Assembly (NCBI GenBank): GCA_038277395.1
Contig: CM076195.1
Span: 154,247,594-154,311,593, forward strand
Reading direction: 5' to 3'
Source of the DNA: Dryocosmus kuriphilus
Taxonomy: Eukaryota > Arthropoda > Insecta > Hymenoptera > Cynipidae
Length of the DNA: 64,000 nucleotides
The position numbers and the translations under genes were made by a program. Below are positions 1 through 12,226 of the stretch, piece after piece; within the stretch, counting starts at the first letter, position 1, and the number at the start of each line of letters is the position of its first letter. The notes beneath the pieces were generated by a model. That model was not told the origin of the DNA and searched no databases. It was given only the letters and a program-made list of their open reading frames with translations.

Positions 1-1556
1 TCCCTAAATTCCTTAAAAATCCTCGACTTCCATGGAATTTATCTAATTTCTTTGAATTTCCCGAATTCGTTGAATGTAAGATAACATTTCTTCCATAATG
101 TTACCCTAAAATTTGATTATTGGGGAAGTTATGGAGATGAAACCTAGAATAAAGAACCTTTTTTTCAGCAGCTATACACCAAAAAATATTCAAAATGACA
201 AGCCACAATTTTGATACGTGGTAATTAAAAATTATCAGTAATTTTATTTTTTTACGAGCCAAGTTATAGACTGGGTGATATGTTTTAGCCTCACCCCTGA
301 AGGCTACACTTATTATATGCACAACTAAAAATTTTAATAATGAAAAGTTAGAATTCCGATATTTGTCAATAGAAAATCGCCAAAAATTTTCTTTGTGTGC
401 TGGCTGACACATTTCGGCCTTACCCCTAAAAGCCATTGAAAATTTCATTTTTGAAACTGATAATAATCGACTCCAATGGGTCTGTAATTATCACAGCAAT
501 ACGCTTTACATTTATCTTCTACTTAGTCATTGAAACAGATGATCTTAAGTAAAAAAACATTGCGAAACTTCTGTATAACTTCTGAAAAATAATGAGCAGC
601 AAAATTTCCGCAGAATCTGCAGAAAGCATACTTTGTGCAGAATTATTCCAAAAGGGTTACAGAAATGTTTTACAGGATTTCATTTTGCCGTATGAACATT
701 CACCCTCATTTTAAATTTCCCTTATTTAAATTTTTTCCGAGACACCATTTGTCTTGATTTTTATTTCTTCGAGCTAATATTTAACCTCATTTACAATCCC
801 TGTTCTGTTACTGATAACAGCATAAACCTCCCGTTACATGTTACAAAAAATTCTGTTACGATTTGTGACGCGCGCCTTTTTTTCAGATGATAGATGTTGG
901 TCCTCTAAAGCCGCGCACAAAGATAAAGATAAAAATTAAAATCTAAATAGCCCGGGCGCCAGGCTTCCCAAAGGCAGTCCTGAATAAACTTCAAAAGTAT
1001 TTGAACTAAACCATAATGTAATTTTCCTAAAAGTTCCTAAATATAATCAATAACTCGAAAGCTGTTCGGGCCATAGGCAAACGAGGGTCACCAGGCTAAT
1101 CGCCCATGACCTTGACAACACACCCGGGTAATGGATAAACAAAGGCCCTCCAGGCTAATCATCCATAGCCCCGAACTCGAGTAATGACAAGCCAAAATAA
1201 GAGACGATAACTGCAAAATAAAACGCAAACATAATTTATTACTGTATGAAAAGCGATGACACCTAAGAAAAGTTTAGAGAAATCCGACAAAAAAAAATTA
1301 GCTAGCTCAGTTCTTAAAGGTAGAGGGGGTGTTCGAATAAATAAATTTTTGGCAAGACCCTTTTAAATGTGCATAAAATAAAATCAACAATTTATTCTAA
1401 ATAACATTGAATCGAAAAGAGACTACAAATAAAATGTAAGAATAACAAATCCATTTCCAAAATAATATTTAACAAAATTAACCAAGTTTACTTGAAGTAG
1501 GCGTTACGAGAATAGTGAATCACAAATCAACTTCCAAAATAAATAGGGGATGACTA
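1..1556. other. AT-rich non-coding stretch, no gene recognised
   Basis: No convincing reading frame was seen. The first 80 bases are a degenerate TTCC/AATTTC/TTGAA simple-sequence tract like those near 49520 and 54644. Between about 270 and 440 the phrase gcctcacccctgaagg / gccttacccctaaaag recurs, suggesting an old degenerate repeat. Between about 1066 and 1190 two diverged ~60-base units share a CCAGGCTAATC-like core. Nothing else can be supported. Confidence 0.5.
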
Positions 1557-2005
1557 GGGTAAGTGTGGGTACTACTGCGGAAAAAAAATCAAGACGACTT
1601 TTAAAGATAAAAGCATGCGTTTGAATGAGAAATTCGTTACGCATTAATTCGTGAAGAAATATTTGGTATTTAATTAGGTAATAGAATTCAGTCTTTAGAA
1701 CGTGAAAAGAAATTATATTTACGTGAAAAATGCGAATCTAAAAAAAATGTTCCATGTAGGTATTGCTGTGGGTTTGCATGAACTACTGAGCGTCAACTAC
1801 TGCGGTAACCCTATTACTGCGCTGATAATAGTGCTATTTTATTTTAAGTGAGGTTACTAATAACGTAGGAGATTTAAAAATCCTAATTATGTAAATTAGG
1901 CATGACTTACATATACTAATAAATTTATTAACAATTTTTAAAAATTACAGTATTGTAACAGGAAATAAAGAAATGTTTTCAAAGTTTTATTAAATTTATA
2001 AGGTA

Positions 2006-5000
2006 TCATTTCAAATGAAGTTCCTCTTGCCACTTTTGCAAAGATTCAATACTTTCTTTAATTTTAGCTTCTTCTTTTTTCTTTAATAAAAATTCTTCTG
2101 TGGCTTTCTTTTTCTCTGCAAAATTTTTTATTCTTTGCTGTTGCTTTAATAGTTTTTTTGCTGTTCTTTTTCAAATGTTAATTGCTCTTTTCGCAATCTC
2201 TCTTCTTCCTTTTTTATTTTGTCGGATTCCTTTTTGATTTGTAATTCTTCTTTCTTTTCTATTTTAATTCTTTTCCTTAATTTTGCCTCCTCAGCCTTTG
2301 CAAATTTTTCATTTTCTTTCGCTTGCACAATTTCTTGCCACTCATGGCATTTTTACTTTAGATTTTCTTCGCTTGCCATTTTGACTCAGTTGATTATCAT
2401 TTGGCCAAGATAAAAATCGTTTCACAGATCCTCTTGATTTTGTATCGCTCGTATTTGAAATATCTTGTAAAACATTGCGATCGTCCAATTTTGATTCTGC
2501 TATATTTTTATTTTCACCAACATCCTTAAACGTCCCATCAGATTGTGATGTTGTATTATTGTTCAGAAATTCATTCACTGAAGTAGAAATGAAATCGGAG
2601 CTTACATCTTTCGGATCGAAAGATTGTTTTGCAGCGGCATCATCCGAGATATCAGTATTGACTAGCTTTTCTGCATTTGCACTCTCACAAGTGTCTTCGA
2701 TAGTTATAAAAATAGACTTTCCAAGAACATCGGGATGATTATTTGAGATTTCAGAATTGACTAGATTTTCCTCCAGCTTTTCCGCGTTTGCACTCTCACA
2801 GGTGACTCAACAGTTATAATGATAGATTCACGAAGAACATCCAAATGATCAAATTGCTTGTCTGAGGCAGTAATGAAGTGTTCTTCTGTCATGGTGGACT
2901 CATCTGTAGAAGGTTTTGCGATGAACGGAAATGATAGATCTGTCATATCAGTGTCATTGATATCAGCAGACAGTTCTTGTGCCAATGGAAAAACAGAGTC
3001 GTTTATTATCTCCATATTAAAACTGTCTTCATTCAACGTTATATTTTCTTCCAAAATTGGACAATCTTTAGGTATCTGAAAAAGTTATTCAATTTTAATT
3101 TAGGAATTATATTATAATTACACTAAGAAATTCAGTAAAATATTTATCTTCTTTATTTATAAGTATTGTTCATAATCCAGTAGAAAATAAGAGTACAATA
3201 TGTATATACATATATATTCATCGTAAGCCTTAATTAGTATTTCTATTTTAAATCATAGTAAAAAAATATAAGAGACCATCTTAGGTTTGGGAGATTCTTC
3301 TCCTCAAGAAACGTATTATAACGTATAATGTATATAAATATTGTTGCATATATAGTACAGTGAATATAGATGTGTCGAATATAGAATATATCAATAAATA
3401 TATATGTACAATTACAGAACATATCTATAAGGGTGAAAAATTATGTATTTACTTGCTGGTAGTCGGAGTCTTTTATAAATTCTAGTGTTTTTCTTAAGCC
3501 GTTTCTCTCATCTTCTGAGAACCTAGTCAGAATTTCGAAGTTGGAGTTGAAGCTACGATTTACAGATCCTTCATTTGGTGTTACATCCTTTTGGCCAACT
3601 TCTGAAGACTCATTCAGGATTTCGACCTTTAACAAAGAACAGAATTAAACTAAATTAATTAATACAATAAGGGAGAAACTGGATTAGTTTGTCCTATAAA
3701 GAAGTAGAATTTACCTCATCATTTTCAGAGTTAATTGTTGCTATGTTTACACCTAGATGCGATAAATTATACCAAATTTCAAAAAGGCTTTCATTTTTTG
3801 GTAATCCTCTCCAAATATGATCTTCATTCAAGCGAAATGCGTGTAGCTTATGTTTGGTCAGCAAACTTTCTACAACTTGCAACGGATCTAAGCATTTGTG
3901 AATAATTCCAGAATTTTCGATGGATACTTCAGAGTCAAGTGGATCTTGATTTCGTTTAAAAACCTTAGTGAAATCGATAGCGTTGACGTTAAATGGGCTT
4001 AAACCGCATTTTTTAAATCCATTTACCAAGAGCTTCTTGATATCCATGGCATCGAGTGTTCTTTTTAATACTGGAGCAAATTGGTATTTCTTTATACCTA
4101 TGCTCGAACAACTGTCACAGATCATTTTATAAATCTTCTGCCATTCAGCTTTGAAGCTTCAAAAAAAGACACGTCCAGGGGCTGTGTAATGTGCGTAGCA
4201 TTTGGGTGTAACACTACAAGCACAATTCCATGCTCCGAACAAAATCTGCTAATATGAAGTGTTAGATGTGATGAAGCGCCATCAAAATAGAAAACCACTG
4301 GACGTTTTATTTTTTTCGTGGTCAACCAAGGCTCAAATACATTAACCATGTATTCATAAAAAGTTTTTGCAGTCATCCATCCATTTTCGCTATATCCAAA
4401 AGCGAATTCCGCTGGTGCCATTTCTACAGCATTTTTTGGCAATGACTTTCCCGAGAAAAGTATAAAGCTCGGAGCAAGTTCACCTGCAGCATCACCTGTC
4501 ACTAAGACGGTTATGTTTTCCTTCTCGTTGTTTCCTACTATGTTGTAAACATTTTTCGAACCTTTAGGTGCTAACACTGCAGGAGGCTTCGGATTTAGTG
4601 GAACTCCTGTAAATTGAAATATTACAATTTAGCATTTGTGAAACACGTTATAAGGTAAATGTCCCAGTAATCGTGACGGTCCCAGTCAACGTGAAACTTG
4701 GTTATAGTTTGAATATATTGTTATAAAAAATGTGTTAAAGTAACATTTAATGATAAAACCCACTATTTTTTAGCATATTATAATAGAAAATAGAAATTAA
4801 ATGCATTCAATGGAAATTAAAAGCAAGAAAATTTGCACCACGATTACTGGGACAAAGGTCACGATTACTGGGACGTTTACTATGTTACTTTTCATTTATT
4901 CATATCATTATTTGTTTTCTGTAAAATTCCATTACTATTTTCAATCATTATAGGTACATACTTTATATAATATTGTATATATTATTATTCTATTTATGTT

Positions 5001-5594
5001 CTTACCTGTTTCATCACTGTTGAAAATTCGTTCTGTTTCAATTAATAATAAATTTTCCTCGAAATTATCCGAACTGAGATGGGTTGAAGTTTCTGTGCAC
5101 CATTTTCTTAGACTTTGTTCCGTGACTTTTGCTCTATTTAAGCAAACGTTTTCTGAAATCCTTGCGGAAATTTCTGGGTGACGCTTCAAAAATGCCTCGT
5201 ACCAACTTCTGCCTGGCTTATTATCAGTAAATGGAGTCTTCTTTTTTAAATTTTCACAAATTACTTGAACGCTTTCAAGTAATTGATGTTTCGTAACGGG
5301 AAACCCTGCTCTGGAGCAATGATATATCCAGCTGACTAGATCGTTTTCCTCTTCGGTACTTAGTACTGTTGCAGGCCCCGGCTTCTTATCTGGATATTTA
5401 TTGCATTTTTTTGCTCTTATAGTTGACTCAGGAACTTTGTATTTCCTCGACACTTCAGCAACCGATTGTCCTCTCTTAACCCCCTCTAATGCGAGCAACA
5501 CATCTTCTTTCGAATATTGAAATCTTACATTCTTCTTTTTCCCGGTTGCTCGCACTTTTTTTGGCATAGATTTCTTTCTTTCAAGTTTCACCAT
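2006..5594 (-). pseudogene. Tigger/pogo transposase, multi-exon, frameshifted
   Basis: The gene starts at ATG 5594. Exon 1 (5594-5006) encodes a basic leader, a CENP-B/psq-like helix-turn-helix (SVAEVSRKYKVPESTIRAKK), a second CENP-B-type domain (GFPVTKHQLLE...GRSWYEAFLKRHPEIS) and the first catalytic Asp (IFNSDETG). The donor is AACAG|GTAAG and the acceptor at 4606 restores ETG|VPLNP. Exon 2 (4606-3715) holds the second Asp (VVFYFDGASSHLT) and HPNATHITQPLDVSFF, where a third acidic residue follows. A frameshift near 4150 moves the frame to MICDSCSS onward. Later exons (3626-3453, 3075 to about 2761, and ~2738-2006) encode acidic Ser/Asn-rich sequence containing an internal repeat (TVESPVRVQ / TIEDTCESA), then a Lys/Glu coiled coil ending near 2006 after another frameshift around 2340. 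Family: DNA cut-and-paste transposase. Splice sites are inferred. Confidence 0.75.
4658..4877. mobile_element. 220-bp MITE in transposase intron, TA duplication
   Basis: The sequence begins AATGTCCCAGTAATCGTGAC and ends with the complement of AAACGTCCCAGTAATCGTGAC. It is flanked by TA at 4656-4657 and TA at 4878-4879. The TIR motif GTCCCAGTAATCGTGAC occurs twice in direct array at the right end. It has no coding capacity. TIR style and TA duplication fit a non-autonomous pogo/Tigger derivative inserted in intron 1 of the transposase gene. Confidence 0.75.
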
Positions 5595-6147
5595 TTTTTA
5601 TCACACTGACTTTATCACACTGATTTTATCACATTTTTATCACGCTGACAGGCATTATCACTGCCGACTAAGATTAGTTTTGAGGTTATGGTATAGCGCC
5701 TGGAAAGCCGCAGTAGAACATGCAACAAGGCAAATCGTGTGCCAAATACTGATTTGGTAAAAAATATATAGAAATACGTATTTCTTGTTTTTTAGCATGC
5801 ATTTTGAGAAAAATTAATTTATTTTCATTATTATTAAAAATATTGCAATAAATATTTAGTTTCCCGAAACGAAATTAGAAGTAGTTTTTCAGAACGTATT
5901 CATGACCCGCCCAGAAATCGAAGCAGTAAAACTATCAGTATCGGAAGCATGCGAGATTCAAATTGCAACAAACTAGTTAAAAACATAGTAACTGGAGTTG
6001 ATTTATTGATGATAATTAAAAATATATCACATAATAATTGTCTGAATTGTTTCAAAACATTATATACATTCAAAACATTCTAAATCATTATTTATCTTTG
6101 GAACTGCAGTAATCAGAGCATCCGCAATAATACCCCCACACTTACCC

Positions 6148-7209
6148 GAGTCGGTATTAAAATGTCTTTACAATGATACAATGTTACAGAAAAGGTCGCT
6201 ACGATCACGGGGTTACGAAACACATGCTCTCGTGACAAACAAAGAAGAAAATTCTCAACTCAAAGGGGTCGGAATGATAAAAGAAAATCGATACTCTCAG
6301 TACTATTCGATCTAACTGCCTAAGAAAAGGGAGAGGTATAAAAATATGTAACTAGCGAAGAACAGAGAGCCAAAATATGAATACATAACCATAGAAATAC
6401 AAAGAATTGAACCAAGGTCGGGAGTGCGTCGGTGAAATCGGTCGAAAATGCGACAATGACAAAGGTCACGTTAAGGGGATCTGTGTTTCAGGGTCCAAAT
6501 AGCGAGTTCCGCACCGAATTTTACTTATTTCTACTCTAAACAACACACTTGCAAAAAGATGTCTTTACGGCATGGGATCAAAGCACAAGAGTTGAGGCAC
6601 GTGGTCAAAGAAAAAGGGGATCATGTCTCAAAGGGGTACAAAATGTTTCCGAGAGAGAGCATGTGAGATTTGAAACAAAAAAGGTCGTTAGCTAATTTAG
6701 TGGTTGGGTCGAAGAAAATGGGTCAAGAAACAGAGTCAATATGGGATTCACAACAAAAGGGAGTTTCAAAATATAATTTAGCTAGAACATTGCAGGCTGG
6801 TCTATAGGGAACGAGTGGTCAGGCGTGGGCACTCCAAAAGATACTAGTCTAGCACCACATTGTAATCAATTATACCACTTAAAAACACCTCACACCTTAC
6901 AAAGAAAAAGCCGTTGACTCTAGTAGCGGGACTCGGTATGCAAGGCTAAGCGTTTACAACGTACAAAAACGCACTGACTAAGGTAAAGGACCCAATAGTC
7001 GGACACGTTTGAAAATATATCATTTATTACTCAATATTTTTCGCTAAAAATGTAGAATTCAAGAAAAATTTTGCTTTATATACTTAATATGAATTCTAAA
7101 GAGCTACTTTACGAAAAAATATTTGCGATTTAAGCTTTTAATATTAAATAATGCATTTTTTTTGAAAATTGAATTATCCGTTGTAGTCGGATAATCTGTT
7201 CGGGTGGGC
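6148..7209. other. Inter-element spacer, no gene recognised
   Basis: AT-rich sequence between the two Tigger/pogo elements. Short GGTC/GGGTC-containing phrases recur but I found no reading frame or clear repeat unit. A piece resembling the end of the second element (caatagtcggacacg, near 6993) suggests a small degraded relative. Confidence 0.4.
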
Positions 7210-7437
7210 CAGTGTAATCGGACAAAAAAGGAGCAATAGTCGGACAAATACAAAAAGAAGGGTTATAGGATTCAAATTAAATATTATTTTTTATTGTACT
7301 TATGGTGAATTTATATAACATTTTTTAATACTGACATTAGAATATATTATACATCAAACTTTATAAATTATTTAGAATCAAGAAACTAGTAATAGTTCAT
7401 TTATAATTAAAATCACAGAAAATCGAACTAAGTATTA

Positions 7438-10400
7438 ATTTTTTTCTTGTTTTATTTTTATTTTGCTCTGCAATGCCTCCATTTCATGCAGGATTAATAA
7501 TTTTTCGATTTCTTCTAAATCATTAGAAAAATAGTTTAGCTGTTGTTCTAAATGCTTCTTATTTTCTTTAGCACTTTCGTGTTTGAGGAGCTTCTTAACA
7601 TTTTTAATTTCTAAATTAATACTTTTTTTTTTTGTTCTGACAATTTCTTCTTATTATTTTGGAATGTATTGGTAATGCCTTGCTCTTTCATCTTTAGTTC
7701 CTTAATTTTTTGCCGGTTTTGTTTATTGCGTAATAATTCTTCTTCTTTCATTCTCTTTTCATTTTCTTTTTTCTGTAGTTGTTCTATAATGTCATCTACC
7801 ACATACCCAGGTGTCGTGTTTTAAGATGTGTTTTTCTTTTTTCTTTTCAAGTTTGTAGTCTTTGGAAAAACAAATGCATTTTTCAATAGCGGTGAAATTT
7901 CTAAAGTAATATTTTCATCTGTAATAAAAAACGAATTTTGATAGAAACATCCAAAATATTGTATTACAAAAATGAGTGGAATATTAATCATGCTTACTGT
8001 GGGTATGCAGAGGCTGTTGACTAGCCTTTGAAAGACAATGAGAAATAGTCTCTTGATGTATTTTATTATCTGTTAAATTGCAACTAGTTACATCCATCGT
8101 AGCACTACTCAAAGATTTGACTTTATGCACTGAAGATGTACTAGCCAGAGACAAATCGAGAATTGTATCTGCAAACAATGAATTATTATTTATTAGTAAA
8201 AATATTGTTTAAAGTGTTAAATTAAAAAAATTAACTTTAAAACATTTAAATACCTAGAAAATCATTTGTATTTTTTAAAGGTGTATTAGGAGAATCTTTA
8301 GAGTTGTTATTGCCTTCCAAATCATTGTTCAATATTGGCTTGTCATCTACTTTAGGATTGGAAGTGCTTGTAGTTGGCTCTAAGAAATATTAAATGTAAT
8401 TTTAAATTGTAAAAATATTAAATTGATTGCAACAAACAGTTATTTAAAACTAAACTATTTAATCATGCTTACCGTGGGTATGCAGAGGTTGTTGACTAGC
8501 CTTTGAAAGACAATGAGAAATAGTCTCTTGATGTATTTTATTATCTGTTAAATTGCAACTAGTTACATCCATCGTAGCACTACTCAAAGATTTGACTTTA
8601 TGCACTGAAGATGTACTAGCCACAGACAAATCGAGAATTGTATCTGCAAACAATGAATTATTATTCATTAGTAAAAATATTGTTTAAGATGTTAAATTAA
8701 AAAAATTAACTTTAAAATATTTAAATACCTAGAAAATCATTTGTTACTTTTGAAGATGTATTAGGAAAATCTTTAGAGTTGTTATTGCCTTCCAAATCAT
8801 TGTTCAATATTGGCTTGTCATCTACTTTAGGATTGGAAGTGCTTGTAGTTGGCTCTAAAAAATATTGAATGTAATTAAAAATTTTTATATATATATATAT
8901 ATTAACTTGATTGCAATAAACAGTTGTTTAAAACTGTACTATTACCATCCAATGAAATATTTTCAGTTTCCATAGTAGTATCGGAAACTAATATGTCTGC
9001 TTCTGTAATATTATTCAATGTTTCTGAGTTCAAGTTACCATCGTTTGTGTTCATTACAGACTGAACATTTTTTTCTAAAAATAAATTATAATAAGATTAT
9101 TAAATGTGTCAATAAAAAACAAAGTTTTAATCAAATTTAAAGAAAATAACAAACCTTCCAAAAGATCTAATATAGCTGAAGAACTGTGATCTGGAATAAA
9201 AATGCTGTTAGAGGATGATGCACTATTGTGAAGCGTATCCTCATCAGGCATGATTGTAATTACTGCGGCAGTTCTTCGTTGCCCAGATACATCCAAAAAT
9301 TCAATTTTGTGAGGCGATAAACTTAAATCTGCTGATTCGTTGATAGAGCTACAATAAGAATTAATTTCCTCAATGCACGGTGTCGAAACTACCATGCATG
9401 CCTTATCTGACGCCAAAAAGGTACTTGAATTAAGCATGCTTCTTTCTCTTTCATTTGTCACATCATGGTAGTCTAAAGAAATATTTTCAGTACCTTTTTA
9501 TATGACATTATTGTCTACAAATTGTGTACAATAACATGAAAAAACAAAATTAATTATGCATGCACGCATGTACATATATATATATGTGACATTTTTATTT
9601 TTTTCCCCTTTGTTCAAAATGTTATATAATTAACAGCATTAGCATTAAATGGAAACAACCCACAAGATTTGAATCCATTTATGATGCTTGCTTTCGAGTC
9701 AATTGAATTCAAAGTCAATTTTAAAACTGTTGCGAACATTGATTTTTTAACATCCACTACATTGTTATCTATTCTCCATTGGCGAAGTGTTTTCCTGTAA
9801 CATTCTTTAAGAGGATGGAATAAAGCCACATCTAAGGGCTGTAAAATGTGAGTAGCATTGGAGTACAGAGCTACTAATTCTATTGCATTTTCTTGACAAA
9901 ATTTGCACAATGGCAATGTTATATGCGAAGAATGTCCATCCAGATATAAGATGATAGGAAACGTGTAATTTTTTCTCTTTCAACCATTTGAAAAATACAT
10001 TTGTAATATAACTATAAAAGCTTTCCGAGGTCATCCATCCTCGCTCTGTATTCCCTACACCCCATCCTCTAGGAATTTTTTCCAAAACATTCTTATTGGG
10101 TGTAGTTTTAAGGTCAAATAAAATCATGGGTGGAGGCATTGTTCCAGATGCAGCTGCTCCAAAAAGTACTGCTAGACAAGCCTTTTCGTTGCTACTCATT
10201 ATCTGATACACAGAACGAGCACCTCTCTGTACTAAGACAGAATTATTATTAGGAACAAGCATAAAAGAGCTTTCATCCATATTAAAAATTCTGTTTGGAT
10301 CCAATGAGAGTAAATTTTTTTTTTCAAAATACTCTTGCACATTAAAAAACCATTTTCTTATGTCAATTTTAGTGACGGATGCTCTAGTTGTAGTCAAATT

Positions 10401-10895
10401 TTGTGCAGTCCTTTTGCTGACATCTGGATGCCTGCGCATGAAGGCATTATACCAATGCTTACTAGGCCTACAGTCTTTAAATGGAGTTTCTCTCTTGTCG
10501 GTTTTTAAAAACTTTTGCACACAGTCCAGGAGCTGAGTTTTAGTTACAGGGAACCCTCCTTCAGCACAGAATATGATCCATTTGACGATTTCTCTTTCTT
10601 CTTCCTCACTTAGGACAGTTGCAGGGCCCTTTCTACATTCCAGCGGAGTCAGATTCTTCAATTTGCAGTAGAGAGTACTCTTAGGGACATCAAAGTTTCT
10701 TGCGGCTTGCCTTATTGTCTCTCCTTTTCCAATCGCATTTAAGTCTTCTTTTACTGATTCAGAACTGTACAATTTTTCAATTTTTCTTTTTTTGACCTTT
10801 GACTTAAGACCTTCTGTCTTCTTCAACTTTTCACTCTTTCTGATATTCTTACCATCTTTTTCCTTTATTTTGCCTTTACTGTTTATTTTTGCCAT
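7438..10895 (-). pseudogene. Tigger/pogo transposase with duplicated 3' exons
   Basis: ATG at 10895. The first exon encodes a Lys-rich leader, a CENP-B helix-turn-helix (ETIRQAARNFDVPKSTLYCKL), a second DNA-binding domain (GFPVTKTQLLDCVQ...SKHWYNAFMRRHPDVS) and the catalytic core: first Asp in RIFNMDESSFML, second Asp in LYLDGHSSHITLP. The second Asp is reached only after a frameshift near 9960 in a T-rich run. C-terminal to it is NATHILQPLDVALFHPLKE, then a region ending near 9614. Downstream exons (9461-9157 and smaller ones) are acidic and Ser/Asn-rich. A two-exon module at 7985-8400 is tandemly duplicated at 8461-8860. The last exon (about 7802-7438) is a Lys/Glu coiled coil with a frameshift near 7620. 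Splice sites such as cttag|AGCC and CTAG|GTATTT are visible. Confidence 0.75.
7985..8860 (-). repeat. Tandem duplication of a two-exon module, ~476-bp period
   Basis: Sequence from aatcatgcttactgtggg (7985) recurs from aatcatgcttaccgtggg (8461) with few differences. Each unit carries one exon encoding DTILDL(S)ASTSSVHKV...HCLSKASQQPLHTH and another encoding TTSTSNPKVDDKPILNNDL, each with its own plausible acceptor and donor. The copies differ by small substitutions, which fits a duplication inside the transposon. Confidence 0.8.
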
Positions 10896-10976
10896 ACTTG
10901 AAATTTGATTTTACAAGTCCTGTAATTCAAGTCAATAGAATTATGTTTACATTTATGGATAAAAATTAACTTGAAG

Positions 10977-11477
10977 CTGTTGGCGGAGGTGTCAAGAAAT
11001 AGGTTAAAAATTTGATATCGCTCAAATATCCATCTCGTTTAAAGGCACAAGATTAATATTTTACACAGTTTTCTGCAGCCCGTAAGGGGTCTTACGGGTG
11101 TGGGAGTTGGGGTTACTAGATAGTTTTCCGGGAAAAAGAAAAATATATGTGCTAAAATACGATAGTGGAAAATTGTTGAAATAAGGGGTCGCGAGAGAGA
11201 CTATCAATGGTAGAAGGAGAAGACAATACCGCACTGATTGCCTTTCTCTACTTACCCTAATTTCAACAATTTTCTACTTATATCATATTTTAGCACAAAT
11301 ATTTCTTTTTTTCCGGAAAACTATCTAAGTAGTAACCCCATCTTCCACACACGTGAAACCCCTCCCGGGTTGCAAAAAACTTTGCAAAGTGCCTGTTTAA
11401 AATATTAATCTTGGCCCCCTTTGAAACGAGATGGATATTTGATCGACATAAATTTGTTTGGCACCTGCGCCAACAGT
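10977..11477. mobile_element. ~500-bp fold-back/MITE upstream of transposase 2
   Basis: The left arm from CTGTTGGCG (10977) through CTCAAATATCCATCTCGTTT and AAGATTAATATTTT pairs with the right arm ending in CGCCAACAG (11477). The arms are ~220 bp, including TTTTCCGGAAAA-type and TTAGCACA(T)ATAT segments. The spacer between them is about 60 bp (gagagactatcaatggtagaagg). No coding capacity. A target duplication was not found. It sits 80 bp upstream of the transposase ATG, inside the parent element. Confidence 0.7.
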
Positions 11478-12226
11478 CTTAAAAATAAAAAAGTGCTCAA
11501 TAAAATAAATGTCAATAAAATTCACTTACTTCAATAATTTTGAGGTTAAAAATTCTTCATTAAAAATTAAAGGTTCAAATATCAGCTCTTTTCTTAAAAA
11601 CCATATAACCTGATTCTAAACTACATAATAAATATAAAATATTCACTTTTTGTGTTCTTCCTGTACTTAAGTACTTAAATAATTATTATTGATACTCGAC
11701 CGCGTAAATTTGCTGATGAACACGCGTCCAACATCTATTCCCGACGTCTGAACGTAGCGAAGTAATAAGAGGACTAGAGTCGCCATCTTGTCCGAGTATG
11801 CCGGATCAATTTGAAAAGTGGGAGGTATATCCGGACATGTAATTATACAAAAAATATACATTATTATTCCCGTATTAACCACAAAATTTGCTTATTATTA
11901 TTATACCTCTCCATACAAACAATAATTCAAAACTAATAATAAATAAATTACATTTTTTAACGACTTAAGCAATCACACTTATGCGGGCAAAAAGTAAGTC
12001 AAAACGCGAATTGCAGTAGATTTCTTAGGTCATATGTTTGAAAGTTATTTGACAATATAATAAAAGCTTTAGTTTGTAGAAATTTGAGTATAATATTATA
12101 GCTAAAGGTCTGAGCAAAGAAAATCAATTATTTTTTTTACAATAGACTGTATTTTAATAAACAAAAATATTAGTTTTTTGTAGCTGTCCGAGTACTACTC
12201 CCATATTTGCATTTATCCTACTACTG

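Larger units (their letters stand above)
1557..6147 (-). mobile_element. Tigger/pogo-type DNA transposon, copy 1
   Basis: Imperfect terminal inverted repeats are visible: GGGTAAGTGTGGGTACTACTGCGG at 1557-1580 and the complement of GGGTAAGTGTGGGGGTATTATTGCGG at 6122-6147. They enclose a minus-strand spliced transposase gene with a CENP-B-like DNA-binding domain and a DDE core, which is the Tigger/pogo (Tc1-mariner superfamily) plan. The phrase ACTACTGCGG recurs subterminally near 1795-1820. A TA sits at 1555-1556, but no clean TA follows the right end, so the exact boundary is uncertain. At ~4.6 kb it is longer than typical Tigger elements because the gene has introns and a long C-terminal extension. 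A 220-bp inverted-repeat element lies inside its first intron. Confidence 0.8.
7210..12226 (-). mobile_element. Tigger/pogo-type DNA transposon, copy 2
   Basis: The left end, beginning CAGTGTAATCGGACAAAAA with ATAGTCGGACAAATACAAAAA about 30 bases in, matches the complement of the right end (CAGTAGTAGGATAAATGC ... TACTCGGACAGCTACAAAAA) ending at 12226. The match needs a few gaps, so this is an old element. It carries a minus-strand transposase gene of the same plan as copy 1, including a C-terminal coiled coil, so the two are relatives in tandem orientation but distinct subfamilies. A ~500-bp fold-back lies just upstream of its transposase start. No clean TA duplication was seen. Confidence 0.65.

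Noticed and set aside
4658..4877. Treating the intron inverted repeat as a regulatory hairpin of the transposase
   Set aside because: It has its own TIRs and a TA duplication, so insertion is the simpler explanation.
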